Source: Sphingobium scionense (lineage in GTDB: Bacteria; Pseudomonadota; Alphaproteobacteria; Sphingomonadales; Sphingomonadaceae). From it: 64,000 bases of DNA. Below the pieces are notes generated by a model. That model saw nothing but the letters and a program-made list of their open reading frames with translations, searched no databases and was not told the DNA's origin. This document shows, piece by piece, positions 26,725-35,225 of the stretch. The DNA lies in the NCBI RefSeq assembly GCF_014197035.1, contig NZ_JACIEU010000002.1:186001-250000 (forward strand), in the 5' to 3' direction. The position numbers and the translations under genes are program-made. Each line of letters opens with the position of its first letter. Positions within the stretch are counted from its first letter, which is position 1.

Positions 26725-27996
26725 TCAGCGGAAGTCCCAGCCCTGCTGGCCATGCTCGACTGCATCCGGGCCATCGGCTTCGGCCTGGGGTGTGGCGCGC
26801 AGCGGCACCAGGATCGAGACGATCAGCGCGGCGATGGCGGTGCCGACCAGCGCCCACAGCGCAATCACGACCAGGCCGATCGCCTGGGCGAGCAGGCTGG
26901 CGGTGGCGCTGATGCCGGCGTCGAACCCGACCCCGCCCAGCAGCGGCAGGACGAACAGCGGCAGCAGCAGCGCGCCGGTCGCGCCGCCCAGGCCATGGAC
27001 GGCGAAGACATGGGCGGGATCGTCGATCCAGGCGCTGACGAAACCGGCGCCGATGCGGGCGATGATCGCGGCGGCGAGGCCGATCAGCATCGCTCCGCCG
27101 GTGCCGACCAGCGCGGCCGAGGCGGAAATGGCGGCGAGGCCGGCAATGGCGCCGGACAGAAAGCCGGTGGCGCTGGCATGGGCGCCGAGCAGCCGGTCGA
27201 CCAGCGCCCAGCCGAGGCTGGCGGCGCAGGCGGCGAAGAAGAGGTTGAGGATGGCGGTGGCGGCATCGTCGGTGGCGCCCAGTGCCCAGCCGCCGACCGC
27301 GCCGGCATAGCCGACCCAGAAGAGCGCGCCACCGGCGATGGCGAGGATATGGGCGTGGCCGCCACCCTGCGCATCGCGGGGACGCCCGGCGACGAGCGCC
27401 AGGGCAAGGGCGGAAAAGCCGGCCAGGACATGGACGACCAGGCCGCCGGAAAAGTCCATCGCGCCGAGCTGTGCGAGCCAGCCACCACCCCACATCCAGT
27501 GGACGATCGGCGCGAAGACCAGCAGCAGCCAGAGCGGCGCGAAGGCGGCGACCCAGCCAAGGCGGGCGCGGCCGGCGATCGCGCCGACTGCGATCGCCCC
27601 GGCCAGCACGGCAAAGCCCATCTGGAACAGGACGAAGGCGGATTCGGGCACGGTGAGGCCGTCGCGCAGCGGCGCGAGATTGGCGAGCAGCAGATTGCTG
27701 CCGCCGCCCAGCCAGTCGCTGCCCGGCGCATAGGCAAGGCTGTAGCCCGCAAGGCCCCAGCCGAGCAGGATCGTCGCGCTGGCGACCAGCGTCTGGGCCA
27801 TGGCGGCAAGCCCGTGGCGGACATTGGCCAGCCCCGCATGACGTAGCATCAGGCCCGGTAGCGCGGCGAGCAGCAGCAACAGGGCGCAGGCGATCATCCA
27901 GCCGGTATCGCCGCTGTCGGGCGCCGCCACCTGGGCCGCGGCCGGCTGGGCCAGCGACAGGGCGGCAAGGACGGGCAGGGCAAGGGCTGGGCGCAT
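26725..27996 (-). CDS. amtB: ammonium transporter (Amt family)
   Basis: 423 residues with a signal peptide and about 11 membrane helices. Both pore histidines are present: DFSGGLVVHVLAGFSAL (first) and HVFAVHGLGGATGAL (second). The entry-gate region reads ESAFVLFQMGFAVLAG, with a Phe like F107 of E. coli AmtB. The ligand-side Trp is in WALVGT/IVHWMWGGG stretches. No glnK lies next to it, unlike the common glnK-amtB pair, so PII control would have to come from elsewhere. The ribosome site before ATG 27996 is weak. Confidence 0.9.
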   Translation of the reverse strand: MRPALALPVLAALSLAQPAAAQVAAPDSGDTGWMIACALLLLLAALPGLMLRHAGLANVRHGLAAMAQTLVASATILLGWGLAGYSLAYAPGSDWLGGGSNLLLANLAPLRDGLTVPESAFVLFQMGFAVLAGAIAVGAIAGRARLGWVAAFAPLWLLLVFAPIVHWMWGGGWLAQLGAMDFSGGLVVHVLAGFSALALALVAGRPRDAQGGGHAHILAIAGGALFWVGYAGAVGGWALGATDDAATAILNLFFAACAASLGWALVDRLLGAHASATGFLSGAIAGLAAISASAALVGTGGAMLIGLAAAIIARIGAGFVSAWIDDPAHVFAVHGLGGATGALLLPLFVLPLLGGVGFDAGISATASLLAQAIGLVVIALWALVGTAIAALIVSILVPLRATPQAEADGPDAVEHGQQGWDFR

Positions 27997-28101
27997 GGAG
28001 GAAGGTCCGGTTGGGGTCAGGTCGCCCTGACTAGCCTTGGCAGGGTAAAGACTTCGATAAGCATGGCAATGTTCCTGCGCGGTGGTCCGCCGCCGCGCAG
28101 G

Positions 28102-28833
28102 TCAGAAAGCCTCGGTGCCGCACTGGATGCGGCCGGTGCCTTCATTTTCGACGGTGCAGATCGGCCGGCCGGCGACGCTGACATCGCCCGATCCGGTCGA
28201 GCGGATGCTGACCGGGCCGTTGGCGGAGAGGGCGACATTGCCCGAACCGTCGTTGAGGATCGCGGCCTGGCGCGCGACCAGATGGTCGGCGACGATCGCG
28301 CCGGGGCCGCTGATGCGCAGATTGGCGACGCCGGCGGTGCCGGCGAGCGTGGTGCGGCCACCACCGGCGAGCGTGACCTGAAGATTGTCGAGCTGGAGCG
28401 AGGCGACGCTGACATCGCCATTGCCGCCCTGGACGATCTCGCCATTGAGGCCCTTCATCGCGCTGACCGCGACGGCGCCGCCGCCGGTCAGGACGACGCG
28501 GTTCACTTCGCCGGTGGAGAGGCGGATGGTGGCGGGGCCAAGGCCCTTTTCGCCCGGTTCGGGCCGTTCCATCGAGATGATGGCGAGCCGGCCCGAGACA
28601 TCGACGCGCAGCCGGTCGAGCGCGCGCTGGTCCCCCTCCGCCCGTGCCGAAACGCCGGTGCCGGTGGTGATGATGACCGTGACCGGGGCGTCGACGCGGA
28701 TCTGGTCGAAGCTGGTGATGGTATAGCCGCGGGTGGCGGCGCCGGCGGGGGAAGCCCCGGCCAGTGCCGCCGCCGCTGCCAGCATCAGGGGCCGCAATGC
28801 GCCTCGCCCGGTCCCATCGTGTTCGTCGTGCAT
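28102..28833 (-). CDS. GIN domain (DUF2807) secreted protein
   Basis: 243 residues with a signal peptide ending near PAGAATR. The rest is a right-handed beta-helix type GIN (DUF2807) domain. It begins YTITSFDQIRVDAPVTVIITTG and has repeated short turns such as LTGGGAVAVSAM, QGGNGDVSVASL and STGSGDVSVAG. The function of the family is unclear; adhesion or sensing has been proposed. It overlaps the upstream GIN lipoprotein gene by 49 bases from ATG 28833. An alternative ATG at 28785 would give a one-base TGATG overlap but a signal peptide without basic residues. Confidence 0.8.
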   Translation of the reverse strand: MHDEHDGTGRGALRPLMLAAAAALAGASPAGAATRGYTITSFDQIRVDAPVTVIITTGTGVSARAEGDQRALDRLRVDVSGRLAIISMERPEPGEKGLGPATIRLSTGEVNRVVLTGGGAVAVSAMKGLNGEIVQGGNGDVSVASLQLDNLQVTLAGGGRTTLAGTAGVANLRISGPGAIVADHLVARQAAILNDGSGNVALSANGPVSIRSTGSGDVSVAGRPICTVENEGTGRIQCGTEAF

Positions 28834-29555
28834 TGCGCCTTGCCCTTCACCTTGACGTCGCCAGTGCCCATGATCTTGATAGCGACCGGACCGTCGGAGG
28901 CAAAGTCCATGTCGCCTGTGCCCATGATATCGGCTTCGGCGCGGCCGAGCTTCAGCCCGGCGGCATCGATGTCGCCGGTGCCGGTGATCGACAATTCGCC
29001 CTGATCGGCCGTGCCGGCGAGGGTGATGCTGCCCGATCCGGTGATTTCCGCCTTGAGGCTGCCAAGCTTTACCTGGGCGATGTCGAGGTCACCCGAGCCG
29101 GTGAGCGAGAGGGCCAGGTCGCCGCCTTCTGCCTTGTCGAGGGTGAAGTCGCCCGAGCCGGTGACGTCGATCGCGCTGATCGAGGGCAGGGTGACATGGA
29201 TGGTCGCGCCCTTGCCGCCATCGACCTTGTTCCACATGCCTTCGGACTTGCGGCCGATCTGGAGCGTGTCGGCCTTCACCCGGATGTCGAGCAGGGCGAC
29301 CGACTTGGGATCGCCATCGGCGGTGACCGAGAATTTGGGGCCGATGGTGACGACGACATTGTCAGGTCCGGTCACGTCGATGCGGCTGAACTGGCTGAGC
29401 TTTGCCCAGTCCTGCGGGGTGCTGGTGGAGGCCGGGGATTCGCCGTTGCCGCCGTCGGACTGATGATCGTTGCCGCGCGAGCAGGCGCTGGTGGCAAGGC
29501 CGATGGCGAGCAGGGTGGCCAGGGTCAGGTGGCGGGGCAGGGGCAGGCGCGGCAT
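28785..29555 (-). CDS. GIN domain (DUF2807) lipoprotein
   Basis: 256 residues from ATG 29555 (MPRLPLPRHL), with lipobox TSAC near residue 25. After a Ser/Gly/Pro linker comes the DUF2807 domain: FSRIDVTGPDNVVVTIG, then many near-regular turns of the GSGD type (VTGSGDFTLDKA, LTGSGDLDIAQV, ITGTGDIDAAG, IMGTGDVKVKG) that should stack as a beta-helix. It probably sits in the periplasm. ATG 29567 is also in frame, but GGAGA sits six bases before 29555. It heads a two-gene operon with a second GIN protein and has a clear inverted repeat just upstream. Confidence 0.8.
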   Translation of the reverse strand: MPRLPLPRHLTLATLLAIGLATSACSRGNDHQSDGGNGESPASTSTPQDWAKLSQFSRIDVTGPDNVVVTIGPKFSVTADGDPKSVALLDIRVKADTLQIGRKSEGMWNKVDGGKGATIHVTLPSISAIDVTGSGDFTLDKAEGGDLALSLTGSGDLDIAQVKLGSLKAEITGSGSITLAGTADQGELSITGTGDIDAAGLKLGRAEADIMGTGDMDFASDGPVAIKIMGTGDVKVKGKAQCTTNTMGPGEAHCGP

Positions 29556-29569
29556 CATTATCTCCATGC

Positions 29570-29589
29570 TGTATTGCCTTTACAATACA
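29570..29589. promoter_or_regulatory. candidate operator upstream of the GIN-domain operon
   Basis: A perfect 7-bp inverted repeat TGTATTG-N6-CAATACA, A/T-rich against a GC-rich background, lies within 40 bases of the GIN lipoprotein start and about 90 bases before the divergent M28 peptidase gene. The size suits a TetR or GntR-type dimer. No matching regulator gene is in the window. Confidence 0.6.
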
Positions 29590-29675
29590 CTCTTGCCGTG
29601 GCGGTTCCAAGCCCCCTTGTTCGTCGGGCAGGATAAGGCATGATATCTGCAGGATAAAAGAAGGGTATTCCACCG

Positions 29676-31274
29676 ATGCGCAAGCTGTTTTCCGCCCTGC
29701 CGCTGATCGCGATGATGGGAGCGGCGGCCAGCGCCGCGCCGGCTGAGGATGATCTGGCGGCGCGCGGCGCGACATGGTGGCGCCATGTCCAGATATTGGC
29801 GGCGGACGACATGCAGGGGCGCGGCACCGGCACGCCGGGCTATGACAAGGCGGCCGACTATGTGATCGGCCAGTTTCAGGCATTGGGGCTGAAACCCGCC
29901 GGGGTCGAGGGCTACAAGCAGCCGATCGCCTTCGTCGAGCAGACGGTGCTGTCGAGCGAGAGCAGCGCCAGCCTGGCCGGCGCTAGTGGCGAGACGGCGT
30001 TGTCGGTGCCGGGCGACATCATCTTTTCCGGCAGCGGCGGCCCGGTGCCCGGCGCGATCGACGCGCCGATGGTGTTTGCCGGCTATGGCCTGCATCTGCC
30101 CGAAGTGGGCCATGACGATTTTGCCGGGCTGGACCTGAAGGGCAAGATCGTGGTGGTCGTCTCGGGCGGGCCGGCGGAGATCAGCGGCGCGCTCAAATCC
30201 CATGCCCGATCGGAACGGGGGCACTGGCTGGCGGCGCAGGGGGCGGTCGGCATGATCAGCCTGGTGACGCCGGGACAGGTCGAGATTCCCTGGGACCGGC
30301 GCAAGGCGCTGGCGAGCGCGCCGGCGGTCTATTATGAGGATGTGGCGATGCGCGACACGCAGACGCCCTTCCTCAATGCCCAGTTCGACCCGGCCCGGTC
30401 GGCCGATCTGTTCGCCGGCACCGGCCAGGATTTCGCCGCGATCGCGGCGGCGGCCGATGCGTCGAAGCCGGTCGCCAGCTTCCCGCTGACACTGCGGCTC
30501 AAGGCGGCGGTCGCGGCCAAGCGGGTGGCCTTGTCCTCGCCCAATCTGGTGGCGGTGATGCCGGGCAGCGACCCCAAGCTGGCCAAGGACTATGTCGTGC
30601 TGTCGGCGCATCTGGACGGCTATGGCGTCGGCACGCCGATCAAGGGCGACGCCATCTATAATGGCGCGCTGGACAATGCGTCGGGTGTCGCGAGCCTTAT
30701 CGAGATCGCGAAGGCGTTGAAGGCAGGCAAGGTCAAGCCGAAACGATCCATCCTGCTCACCATCGTCACCGGCGAGGAAAAGGGCCTGCTGGGATCGCGC
30801 TATTTCGCGCGGCGGCCGACCGTGCCGAGCAAGAGCATCGTGGCCGACCTCAATTTCGACATGGCGCTGCCGATCTTCAAGCTGACCAGCGTGACCCCGG
30901 TCGGCTATGACCAGAGCAGCCTGGGCCAGGATGCGGCGGCGGTGAGCGAAGCGATGGGCCTGCCAATCACGCCCGATCCCTTCCCCGACCGCAATGTCTT
31001 CATCCGGTCCGACCAATATGCCTTCATCCGCGAGGGGATACCGGCGCTGTTCTTCAAATATGGTTTCAAGGCCGGGACGCCGGAAGCGACGGTGGAGAAG
31101 GCGTGGCGCGCGAATATCTATCATTCGCCCTTCGACGACGCGAACCAGCCGGTGATGCCGGCCGAGACGGCGAAGCTGAACGATTATGTGACCGCGGTGA
31201 CGCTGCGTGTCGCCAATGCGGACACGCGGCCGAGCTGGAACAGCGACAGCTTCTTCAAGCGGTTCGTGAAATAG
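29676..31274 (+). CDS. secreted M28 family metallopeptidase with PA domain
   Basis: 532 residues, signal peptide ending at AASAAPA. A PA-type insert (about 115-230) lies before the M28 di-zinc catalytic domain. Metal and catalytic motifs in order: LSAHLDGYGVG (His, Asp) near 310, YNGALDNASG (bridging Asp), VTGEEKGLLGS (catalytic Glu), ADLNFDM, and the late IYHSPFDD (His). It is a predicted periplasmic or secreted aminopeptidase. The last four codons and the stop are duplicated right after the gene (see the repeat at 31259). Confidence 0.87.
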   Translation: MRKLFSALPLIAMMGAAASAAPAEDDLAARGATWWRHVQILAADDMQGRGTGTPGYDKAADYVIGQFQALGLKPAGVEGYKQPIAFVEQTVLSSESSASLAGASGETALSVPGDIIFSGSGGPVPGAIDAPMVFAGYGLHLPEVGHDDFAGLDLKGKIVVVVSGGPAEISGALKSHARSERGHWLAAQGAVGMISLVTPGQVEIPWDRRKALASAPAVYYEDVAMRDTQTPFLNAQFDPARSADLFAGTGQDFAAIAAAADASKPVASFPLTLRLKAAVAAKRVALSSPNLVAVMPGSDPKLAKDYVVLSAHLDGYGVGTPIKGDAIYNGALDNASGVASLIEIAKALKAGKVKPKRSILLTIVTGEEKGLLGSRYFARRPTVPSKSIVADLNFDMALPIFKLTSVTPVGYDQSSLGQDAAAVSEAMGLPITPDPFPDRNVFIRSDQYAFIREGIPALFFKYGFKAGTPEATVEKAWRANIYHSPFDDANQPVMPAETAKLNDYVTAVTLRVANADTRPSWNSDSFFKRFVK

Positions 31275-31290
31275 GCGGTTCGTGAAATAG
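31259..31290 (+). repeat. 16-bp tandem duplication spanning a stop codon
   Basis: GCGGTTCGTGAAATAG occurs twice head to tail (31259-31274 and 31275-31290), covering the last codons and TAG of the M28 peptidase gene. The second copy is untranslated. It looks like a replication-slippage product. Confidence 0.85.
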
Positions 31291-31317
31291 GGCGCAGGTC
31301 GAGCGGCGGAGACGATC

Positions 31318-31629
31318 ATGAGCCGGGCCAGGCGCATGCTGACCGGATGCGGCCTGGTGGTGGGGGCGGCTGGCTGTTTCCTGCTGGGTATAGGGGTGTC
31401 GCAGCGCGCGGCGCATCGGCAGGAGGCACCGCCTTCTGCCGTGTCGTCGGGCGGGCCGGCATCGGCGCCATCGGGCCGACGGATATTCTCTCCGTCGATC
31501 GCGGGAGACCCCTATGTCCTGCAGCAATGGAAGGCGGCCGTCGAGAAGATGGAGCGGCGCTGCCGGGAGGCGAAGTTATTTTGCGCCGAAGCCAGGGCGG
31601 CCAGGGAACAGATGGACGAAATACGATAA
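31318..31629 (+). CDS. small membrane-anchored unknown protein
   Basis: 103 residues. Three Arg near the start and a hydrophobic helix (LTGCGLVVGAAGCFLLGIGV, 8-27) suggest a signal anchor or lipoprotein-like signal. A Ser/Pro/Ala linker and a charged C-terminal helix (QQWKAAVEKMERRCREAKLF) follow. GGAGA stands before ATG 31318. It lies 43 bases after the M28 peptidase gene on the same strand. I recognise no family. The Cys at 90 (FCAEA) and the one at 83 (RCREA) might pair. Confidence 0.6.
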   Translation: MSRARRMLTGCGLVVGAAGCFLLGIGVSQRAAHRQEAPPSAVSSGGPASAPSGRRIFSPSIAGDPYVLQQWKAAVEKMERRCREAKLFCAEARAAREQMDEIR

Positions 31630-31732
31630 TCGATTGGTTATGGGCTTGGCTTGGTCGATGGGATTGGGCGCATGACCTGTTGCCCCTGGCGCGGTTGCAT
31701 CATGGTTGCGGCCGGGGCGGTTGACCGCGGGG

Positions 31733-32611
31733 TCAGCGCTGGGGCCTGCAATTGCCGACGCGGGTGCCGGTGATCGACATCAGAAATTCCACATCACCGT
31801 CGATGGATGTGCCCAGATCCCGAATGGGCTTGCTCAGAATTTCTGTCAGGCGGATGTTGCGCCTGACCTCGACACTGCGCGGGCCGATCTCGCCTTCGAT
31901 CTTGCCCCGCATTCGCACGCCCGGCCCGATCCAACAACGCTGGTCGCCGCGAATGGTCGGCCCGTCGCCCGCCAGTGTCAGGCGGGAGCAATGGCTGGAC
32001 GTGCCGGGTCCGGCGAAGCTGTCCTGCAGCATCACCTCGATCGTGGCGTCGAGCGTGCCATCGGGGATACAGAGGTTCCAGGTTCGGATCGGCAATGTAT
32101 GGGCGCTGTAATCACGGATCACGGTCTGGTGCTGGCTGAATGCCCATTGGCCCGCGAGGATCGGGTTGGGACGGCCGGTGACGACGATCGGCGGCCCCTT
32201 TGGCGGGGCTGGTGGCGCTTCCTTGGGAATCAGTCCAACCTGTTCGGTGACGACGACGGGCGCAGGCACCGGCACGACCTCATCCTCGAAGCTGGCGATC
32301 TTGGCGTTGATGCAGGCCTTGCCACCGGCCGGGTCGCTGACGCCCTCGCGCACGCAGGCGCTGAGCATCGCGCACATGATCCGGTCGATCCGGGCGTCGC
32401 CGCTCGACCTGGTGATGACGCATTGGCGCAGGTCGGTGCCGAACGCGGCATAGTCGATCTTCACCTGGCGCATCTTGCGGGCGATGACGACGATATCATT
32501 TTCGGCCGGAACGGGCAGGGTGGATTGGGACCGGACCGGGATAGCTGCCAACAAGGCAAGCGACAGGCCGCATCGCAGGGCAGAAACGGATAACGCCGAA
32601 TGCCGTGCCAC
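31733..32611 (-). CDS. secreted unknown protein, DUF3617-like C-terminal half
   Basis: 292 residues from a GTG at 32609-32611 with GGGAGG just before it. A signal peptide ends near PVRSQS. Eight or more cysteines outside it suggest disulphides in the periplasm. The first half carries DIVVIARK and, after a proline-rich linker, IVVTGRP, short motifs common in sphingomonad exported proteins. The second half (WNLCIPDG... SSHCSRLTLAGDGPTI... GKIEGEIG) resembles DUF3617 proteins; that match is by eye. The function is unknown. It is convergent with the small gene at 31318. Confidence 0.65.
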   Translation of the reverse strand: MARHSALSVSALRCGLSLALLAAIPVRSQSTLPVPAENDIVVIARKMRQVKIDYAAFGTDLRQCVITRSSGDARIDRIMCAMLSACVREGVSDPAGGKACINAKIASFEDEVVPVPAPVVVTEQVGLIPKEAPPAPPKGPPIVVTGRPNPILAGQWAFSQHQTVIRDYSAHTLPIRTWNLCIPDGTLDATIEVMLQDSFAGPGTSSHCSRLTLAGDGPTIRGDQRCWIGPGVRMRGKIEGEIGPRSVEVRRNIRLTEILSKPIRDLGTSIDGDVEFLMSITGTRVGNCRPQR

Positions 32612-32752
32612 AATCCCTCCCGACTTTACGTCTTGTTGCGCTATCGTAAGGGAAAAGCTGGCTGGTGCCTATAGGGCGCGTAATCTGCTCTTGTGATCTG
32701 GCGGGATGCTTTTCGTTTGATTTCGCGCGCGGTGGGTGGTCATGGAATATCC

Positions 32753-32998
32753 ATGATTATCTCGACCATCCCCTGGGACCAGCCTGCCACCATGATCGAC
32801 CTGGATGGCAAGGCGCCGCTGATCGCGACGGTGCGCGATTGCGTCATACATTATGGCCTGTTCAAGCCCTTTGCCAAGGAACAGGCGCGGGTGCTGCTGA
32901 CCCAGCCGGTGCATCGCGAGGGGCAGAAGACCCGGACCTGGCTGCTCCATCCCGATGAAATCCAGCAACTGGCGGACAAGCTGCGCGCCGAGGGCTGA
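32753..32998 (+). CDS. unknown 81-residue cytosolic protein
   Basis: 81 residues from ATG 32753, with no signal or membrane segment. It begins MIISTIPWDQPATMIDLDGK and ends HPDEIQQLADKLRAEG. GGAAT sits before the start. An upstream in-frame ATG (32693) would add 20 residues that look less coding. The stop is one base from the stop of the convergent 58-residue gene. I do not recognise a family. Confidence 0.55.
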   Translation: MIISTIPWDQPATMIDLDGKAPLIATVRDCVIHYGLFKPFAKEQARVLLTQPVHREGQKTRTWLLHPDEIQQLADKLRAEG

Positions 32999-32999
32999 G

Positions 33000-33176
33000 T
33001 TAGCGGCGGCGGCCGGCCTGGAGCAGAGCGTAGAAGGTCACCGCCGAAAAGCCGATCGCGCCGACAAGGCCGATAGCGGCGCCGACCCAGGCGCCGTCCA
33101 GCCCCGCCATATATTGGCCGGCGAGAAAGCCGATAATCGGCAATATCATCAGGAGCAGGCAGCCGAGCGCCGCCAT
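33000..33176 (-). CDS. 58-residue two-helix membrane protein downstream of the ClC gene
   Basis: ATG 33176 to TAA 33000-33002 gives 58 residues with two hydrophobic helices (LGCLLLMILPIIGFLAG and WVGAAIGLVGAIGFSAVTFYALL) and a basic RRR end, a typical small inner-membrane protein. It begins one base after the stop of the ClC gene (TGA-C-ATG), so it is probably translated from the same message. The role is unknown; it may be a partner of the ClC protein. Confidence 0.65.
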   Translation of the reverse strand: MAALGCLLLMILPIIGFLAGQYMAGLDGAWVGAAIGLVGAIGFSAVTFYALLQAGRRR

Positions 33177-33177
33177 G

Positions 33178-34500
33178 TCAGCGGCCCGTTTCGGCGGCCT
33201 TGGCCCGCTCCAGGAAGTTGCGGGACAGGCCGTGATAGAGGCGCTCGCGACAGAAGATCTGCGCCGATGCGTCGGCGACCAGTGCGGCGCCGAGCAATGG
33301 CAGCATGAAGCCGCGGCTGCCGGTGGTTTCCGAAATGATGATGACGGCGGTCAGCGGCGCGCGCACCACCCCGGTGAAATAGGCGACCATGCCCAACAGC
33401 ACGACGGCGCTCGCCGGTTCGCCGGGGAAGACCCAGCGCAGCAGATTGCCGAACCCCGCGCCGGTGGCGAGCGAGGGGGCAAAGATGCCGCCGGGAATGC
33501 CCGAGACGCTGGTGGCGAGGGTGCTGAGGAATTTGGCGGGAGCGAACCAGAGCGGCTGGTCGCCGCCCGCGATCATGGTGCGGGCGGGGGCATAGCTGGT
33601 GCCCCAGGTGAGGCCCGTGGCCACGCCGATCGCCGACACCAGCAGGCCGCAGCCACCGGCGAACAGCACCGGATGGGCCCGCATCCAGTCGGTCATGCGA
33701 TTGCGTGCGGTGGCGGCATCGAGGGCCAGCCGGGCGAACAGGCCGCCGGACATGCCGCCCAGCAGCCCAGCCAGCAGCGCGATCGGCACAGCCGATTGCA
33801 GCGGCAAATGCGCGGCGACGGCGCCAAAATAGACATAGTCGCCGGCGAGGCCGAGGCTGACCATGCCCGAGATGATGACGGCGGTGATGACCAGCAGGGT
33901 CATGCGCTGCTCATAGGCGGAGGCAAGTTCCTCGATCGCGAAGGCAATGCCGGCGAGCGGCGTGTTGAAGGCGGCGGCGACGCCGGCCGCGCCGCCCGCG
34001 ACCATGACGGATGCGCGCAACGGCACGTTCAGCAGCGCATGGACACGGGCCAGGATGGCGGCGGAAATCTGGACGGTGGGGCCTTCGCGGCCGACCGAGG
34101 CGCCGACCAGCAGGCCGGCGATGGTCAGCACCACCTTCAGCAGGGCCATGCGCAGGTCAACGAGGCAGCGGCCGACCTTTTCGGGCAATTGCGTGGCGGC
34201 GATCACCTGCGGGATGCCCGATCCGCCGGCAAAGGGCGCGACGCTGCGGGTGATCCAGGCCAGGGCGGCAAAGCCGAGCGGGGTCAGCAGCAGCGGCAGC
34301 CAGCGATTGGCGGTGGCCAGGCGATGGAAAGCCTCGGTCGCCTCGTCCGCGGCCCAGGCGAAGGCGAGGGCAGCGAGGCCGACCAGCACGGCGCCGCCGA
34401 TCAGGGCGAGGCGCCGGCGGAACAGCAATGACGTCGGCCCGCTATGGCGCAGAAGCGCGCGGGCGCGGCGGCGGCTCCAGCGCTGGCTCTGACGGCTCAT
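33178..34500 (-). CDS. ClC family chloride channel / H+:Cl- antiporter
   Basis: 440 residues, about 18 membrane helices as in E. coli ClcA. The selectivity-filter motifs are present: GSGIPQ near residue 93, GREGPTVQ near 137 (gating Glu), and GIFAPSLATGAGFG near 340. The proton-path glutamate position is acidic too (AIAFAIEELASAY-type motif), favouring an exchanger. There are no C-terminal CBS domains. The arginine-rich N-terminus is cytosolic. A small two-helix gene follows after one base. Confidence 0.92.
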   Translation of the reverse strand: MSRQSQRWSRRRARALLRHSGPTSLLFRRRLALIGGAVLVGLAALAFAWAADEATEAFHRLATANRWLPLLLTPLGFAALAWITRSVAPFAGGSGIPQVIAATQLPEKVGRCLVDLRMALLKVVLTIAGLLVGASVGREGPTVQISAAILARVHALLNVPLRASVMVAGGAAGVAAAFNTPLAGIAFAIEELASAYEQRMTLLVITAVIISGMVSLGLAGDYVYFGAVAAHLPLQSAVPIALLAGLLGGMSGGLFARLALDAATARNRMTDWMRAHPVLFAGGCGLLVSAIGVATGLTWGTSYAPARTMIAGGDQPLWFAPAKFLSTLATSVSGIPGGIFAPSLATGAGFGNLLRWVFPGEPASAVVLLGMVAYFTGVVRAPLTAVIIISETTGSRGFMLPLLGAALVADASAQIFCRERLYHGLSRNFLERAKAAETGR

Positions 34501-34671
34501 GACGGACGCTGCGCGCTGGGGCGCGATTGACGCAGGACGCGGAAAGGGGGCGGCGCGGATGCCATGGCGCGAAATATCGATCCCGGTGGGCTGGACGCGC
34601 CGTCCCTACCAGCAAAATGGGCGATGGCCAGTATTTTCCGGGCTATTTTCGCGGATAAAGCCGGGCCGTGG

Positions 34672-35136
34672 TCAGAACATCACGCCGATGCCGAGGATGC
34701 CGACATTGGCGTCGGGCTCGCCATTGCCGATCAGCAGCCTCTTATATTCCACCTTGAGATAGAGCTTCTCTGTCAGATTATGTTCCCAGCCGGTGCCGAT
34801 GCCGATGGCGTCGCTGCATTCGCGACAATCCTTCGATTGCCAGTTGGCGCCGACGAACAGCTTGTTCTCGCGCACCAGTTCGACGCCGATACGGCCACCA
34901 ATGCCCCAGGCGACCCGCGTGTCGCGGACCAGCAGCTTTTCCGCGACCGCCTCGACGCCGACGAAGAAGCGTTCGTCCAGATCGACATCATAGCCGCCGG
35001 CGATGCCGCTGATGGCATCGGTGCCTTCGCCATTCCAACTGAGGCCGCCGGTCAATTCGATATAGGCCTCGTCGGCGCGGGCGGGACTGCTGGCAAGGGC
35101 CAGCGCGGCGGCGAGCAACAGGGTGGGCTTGCGCAT
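34672..35136 (-). CDS. small outer-membrane beta-barrel-like protein
   Basis: 154 residues from ATG 35136, with a signal peptide MRKPTLLLAAALALASSPARADE. Alternating strands with glycine-rich turns (YIELTGGLSWNGEGTDAI, AGGYDVDLDERFFVGVEAVAEK, WGIGGRIGVELVRENKLFVGANW) and a C-terminal Phe (GILGIGVMF) are typical of an eight-strand barrel in the outer membrane. Two Cys in KDCRECSD may pair. GGAG precedes the start. The 171-base gap on its downstream side holds no gene that I can see. The function is unknown. Confidence 0.7.
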   Translation of the reverse strand: MRKPTLLLAAALALASSPARADEAYIELTGGLSWNGEGTDAISGIAGGYDVDLDERFFVGVEAVAEKLLVRDTRVAWGIGGRIGVELVRENKLFVGANWQSKDCRECSDAIGIGTGWEHNLTEKLYLKVEYKRLLIGNGEPDANVGILGIGVMF

Positions 35137-35225
35137 GCGGGACACTCCACGGCCATCGATCCGATGGCTTCTGGCTGCATCGTGCAGGACCGTGGCGTCA
35201 ATCGGGGTTTGTGCGGGGGAGGCCC

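Noticed and set aside
34501..34671. Possible gene in the gap between the ClC and barrel-protein genes
   Set aside because: Open frames there have no ribosome site, poor composition, and overlap the neighbours; I see no feature.
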